Positions 61,401-64,000 of a stretch of DNA of 64,000 nt are shown piece by piece. Positions within the stretch are counted from its first letter, which is position 1; each line of letters opens with the position of its first letter. Both the position numbers and the translations under genes were made by a program. A model generated the notes under the pieces. That model was given only the letters and a program-made list of their open reading frames with translations, did no database searches and had not been told where the DNA came from. This DNA comes from Isoperla grammatica (Eukaryota > Arthropoda > Insecta > Plecoptera > Perlodidae), in NCBI GenBank assembly GCA_945910005.1, contig OX246743.1, positions 14,800,587-14,864,586 of the forward strand, read 5' to 3'.

Positions 61401-64000
61401 TCATATGTTGCATGTAGTTGCTCTCATGTCACTGACTTAGCGCAGGGTTTATCAAGTACAGTAACCGTCACAAGCGAGGAAACATGCGTTGTCCTAATAT
61501 GTTGTATGTGCTGCTCTCATGTCACTGACTTAGCGCAGGGTTTATCAAGTACAGTCACCTTCACAAGCGAGGAAACATGCGTTGTCTTCATATGTTGCAT
61601 TAAGTGGCTCTCATGTCACTGACTTAGCGCAGGGTTTATCAAGTACAGTCACCGTCACAAGCGAGGAAACATGCGTTTTCCTTATATGTTGCATGTAGTT
61701 GCTCTCATGTCACTGACTTAGCGCAGAGTTTATCAAGTACAGTCACCTTCACAAGCGAAGAAACATGCGTTGTCCTAATATGTTCAAGAAGTGGCTTTCA
61801 TGTCACTGACTTAGCGCAGGGTTTTTCAAGAACAGTCACCTTCACAAGCGAGGAAACATGCGTTGTCCTAATATATTCAAGAAGTGGCTTTCATGTCACT
61901 GACTTAGCGCAGGGTTTATCAAGTACAGTCACCTTCACAAGCGAGGAAACATGCGTTGTCTTCATATGTTGCATGTAGTTGCACTCATGTCACTGACTTA
62001 GCGCAGGGTTATTACGTACAGTCACCGTCACAAGCGAAGAAAAATGCATTGTCTTTATATGTTGCATGTAGTTGCTCTCATGTCACTGACTTAGCGCAGG
62101 GTTTAACAAGTACAGTCACCTTCACAAGCGAAGAAACATGCGTTGTCTTCATATGTTGCATGAAGTGGCTTTCATATCACTTACTTAGCGCAGGGTTTAT
62201 CAAGTACAGTCACCGTCACAAGCGAGGAAACATTCGTTCTCTTCATATGTTGCATGTAGTTGCTCTCATGTGACTGACTTAGCGCAGGGTTATCACGTAA
62301 AGTCACTTTCACAAGCGAGGAAACATGCGTTGTCTTCATATGTTGCATGTAGTTGCTCTCATGTCACTGACTTAGCGCAGGGTTTATCACGTACAGTCAC
62401 CGTCACAAGCGAGGAAACATGCGATGTCTTCATATGTTGCATGTAGTTGCTCTCATGTCACTGACTTAGCGCAGGGTTTATCAAGTACAGTCACCTTCAC
62501 ATGCGAGGAAACATGCTTTGTCTTCATATGTTGCATGTAGTTGCTCTCATGTCACTGACTAAGCGCAGGGTTTATCAAGTACAGTCACCATCACAAGCGA
62601 GGAAACATGCGTTGTCTTCATATGTTGCTTGTAGTTGCTCTTATGTCACTGACTTAGCGCGGGGTTAATCAAGTACAGTCACCTTCACAAGCGAGGAAAC
62701 ATGCGTTGTCATTATATGTTCAAGAAGTGGCTTTCATGTCACTGACTAAGCGCAGGGTTTATCAAGTACAGTCACCTTCACAAGCGAGGAAACATGCGTT
62801 GTCCTAATATGTTCAAGAAGTGGCTTTCATGTCACTAACTTAGCGCAGGGTTTATCAACTACAGTCACCTTCACAAGCGAGGAAACATGCGTTGTCTTCA
62901 TATGTTGCATGTATTTGCACTCATGTCACTGACTTAGCGCAGGGTTTATCACGTACAGTCATCTTTACAAGCGAGGAAACATGCGTTGTCTTCATATGTT
63001 GCATGAAGTGGCTTTCATATCACTGACTTAGCGCAGGGTTTATCAAGTACAGTCACCCTCACAAGCGAGGAAACATGCGTTGTCTTCATATGTTGCATGT
63101 AGTTGCTCTCATGTCACTGACTTAGCGCAGGGTTTATCACGTACAGTCACTTTCACAAGCGAGGAAACATGCGTTGTCTTCATATGTTGCATGTAGTTGC
63201 TCTTATGTCACTGACTTAGCGCGGGGTTTATCAAGTACAGTCACCTTCACAAGCGAGGAAACATGCGCTGTCCTAACATGTTCAAGAAGTGGCTTTCATG
63301 TCACTGACTTAGCGCAGGGTTTATCAAGTACAGTCACCTTCACAAGCGAGGAAACATGCGTTGTCTTCATATGTTGCATGTAGTTGCACTCATGTCACTG
63401 ACTTAGCGCAGGGTTTATCAAGTACAGTCACCGTCACAAGCGAGGAAACATGCGTTGTCTTCATATGTTGCATGTAGTTGCTCACATGTCACTGACTTAG
63501 CGCAGGGTTTATCAAGTACAGTCACCATCACAAGCGAGGAAACATGCGTTGTCCTCATATGTTGCATGTAGTTGCTCTCATGTCACTGACTTAGCGCAGG
63601 GTTTATCAAGTACAGTCACCGTCACAAGCGAGGAAACATGCGTTGTCTTCATATGTTGCATGTAGTTGCTTTCATATCACTGACTTAGCCCAGGGTTTTT
63701 CAAGTACAGTCACCGTCACAAGCGAGGAAACATGCGTTGTCTTCATATGTTGCATGTAGTTGCTCTCATGTCACTGACTTAGCGCAGGGTTTATCAAGTA
63801 CAGTCACCGTCACAAGCGAGGAAACATGCGTTGTCTTCATACGTTGCATGTATTTGCTCTCATGTCACTGACTTAGCGCAGGGTTTATCAAGTACAGTCA
63901 CCTTCACAAGCGAGGATACATGCGTTGTCCTCATATGTTGCATGTAGTTGCTCTCATGTCACTGACTTAGCGCAGGGTTTATCAAGTACAGTCACCGTCA
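61401..64000 (+). repeat. Right-hand satellite segment
   Basis: The first 700 bp or so repeat 53486-54200 (TTGTATGTGC, GCATTAAGTGG, CGTTTTCCTTATATG, GCAGAGTTTAT, then a GCGAAGAAAC type B monomer). Later monomers show scattered private changes such as GGGTTATTACG near 62008, CATTATATG near 62710 and CTAACATGTTC near 63273. From about 63400 to the end most monomers are close to the canonical form. The array is cut by the window end in mid-monomer. Confidence 0.8.

Larger units (their letters stand above)
1..64000 (+). repeat. 94-bp satellite DNA array spanning the whole window
   Basis: Every part of the window can be read as head-to-tail copies of one unit of about 94 bp. Landmarks that return once per unit are CAAGCGAGGAAACATGCG, TTCATATGTTGCATGTAG, CTCATGTCACTGACTTAGCG and CAGGGTTTATCAAGTACAGT. 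All copies point the same way; I saw no inverted block and no stretch lacking the unit. Size divided by period gives about 680 monomers. Some classes are 93 bp, and a few copies carry larger indels. No gene, mobile element or unique spacer interrupts the array, so intervals between the sub-features listed below hold only more of the same monomers. Such homogeneous multi-kilobase arrays are characteristic of eukaryotic satellite DNA. The chromosomal location and species cannot be read from the sequence. The array continues past both ends. Confidence 0.97.

Noticed and set aside
1..64000. CRISPR array
   Set aside because: Repeats abut directly, the whole 94-bp unit is conserved and there are no unique spacers, leader or cas genes.
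1..64000. tRNA, rRNA or other structured RNA genes
   Set aside because: No stretch departs from the satellite unit, and I saw no tRNA arms or rRNA-like segments.
1..64000. CENP-B box or telomere repeat
   Set aside because: No segment combined TTCG with CGGG at the required spacing, and no TTAGGG-like or other short telomeric tandem was seen.
1..64000. Assignment to a species or named satellite family
   Set aside because: Nothing outside the repeat is present to anchor taxonomy, and I do not recognise the monomer; a name would be a guess.

Overview
The whole 64 kb window is one uninterrupted tandem satellite array. The basic unit is about 94 bp, the window holds roughly 680 units, and all of them lie in the same orientation. 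Bases 1-94 are a good reference monomer (A 23, C 21, G 21, T 29; 44.7% GC). I found no gene, RNA gene, transposon, telomere repeat, CRISPR array or other unique sequence, and both window ends are still inside the array. This is typical of a eukaryotic nuclear satellite (centromeric, pericentromeric, subtelomeric or heterochromatic). The sequence does not identify the taxon, and I do not recognise the monomer as a named satellite.

The interest lies in the higher-order organisation. Monomers are marked by recurring diagnostic variants that occur in a fixed order, so long multi-monomer blocks can be matched. Layout: 1-1534 and 5500-7724 carry an 11-monomer, 1032-bp higher-order repeat (HOR). 1881-3313 holds a partial 1030-bp duplication. 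7486-14340 and 14341-21195 are a nearly perfect direct duplication of 6855 bp. 2185-6428 recurs at 18989-23232. 23233-25100 is a less regular segment with a 1220-bp partial duplication running into the next block. 26279-31420 and 31421-36562 are a 5142-bp duplication. 36710-43184 and 43185-49659 are a 6475-bp duplication. 49730-54344 is a mosaic of known cassettes. 54345-57928 and 57929-61400 are a 3584-bp duplication. 61401-64000 resumes the cassette seen at 53486 onward and then becomes more canonical.

Private mutations inherited by both members of a block (a 19-bp deletion, a 15-bp templated insertion, a 470-bp internal duplication) show the order of events: small changes first, then duplication of 3.6-6.9 kb blocks. 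This fits repeated unequal exchange or replication-based amplification with very recent homogenisation. The many short open frames (62-137 codons) are by-products. The 94-bp period is not a multiple of three, so each frame rotates from monomer to monomer, and most open frames end at in-register stop triplets of the monomer. They are not annotated as genes. Comparisons were made by eye, so block edges are accurate to tens of bases except where stated, and no percentage identity was computed.
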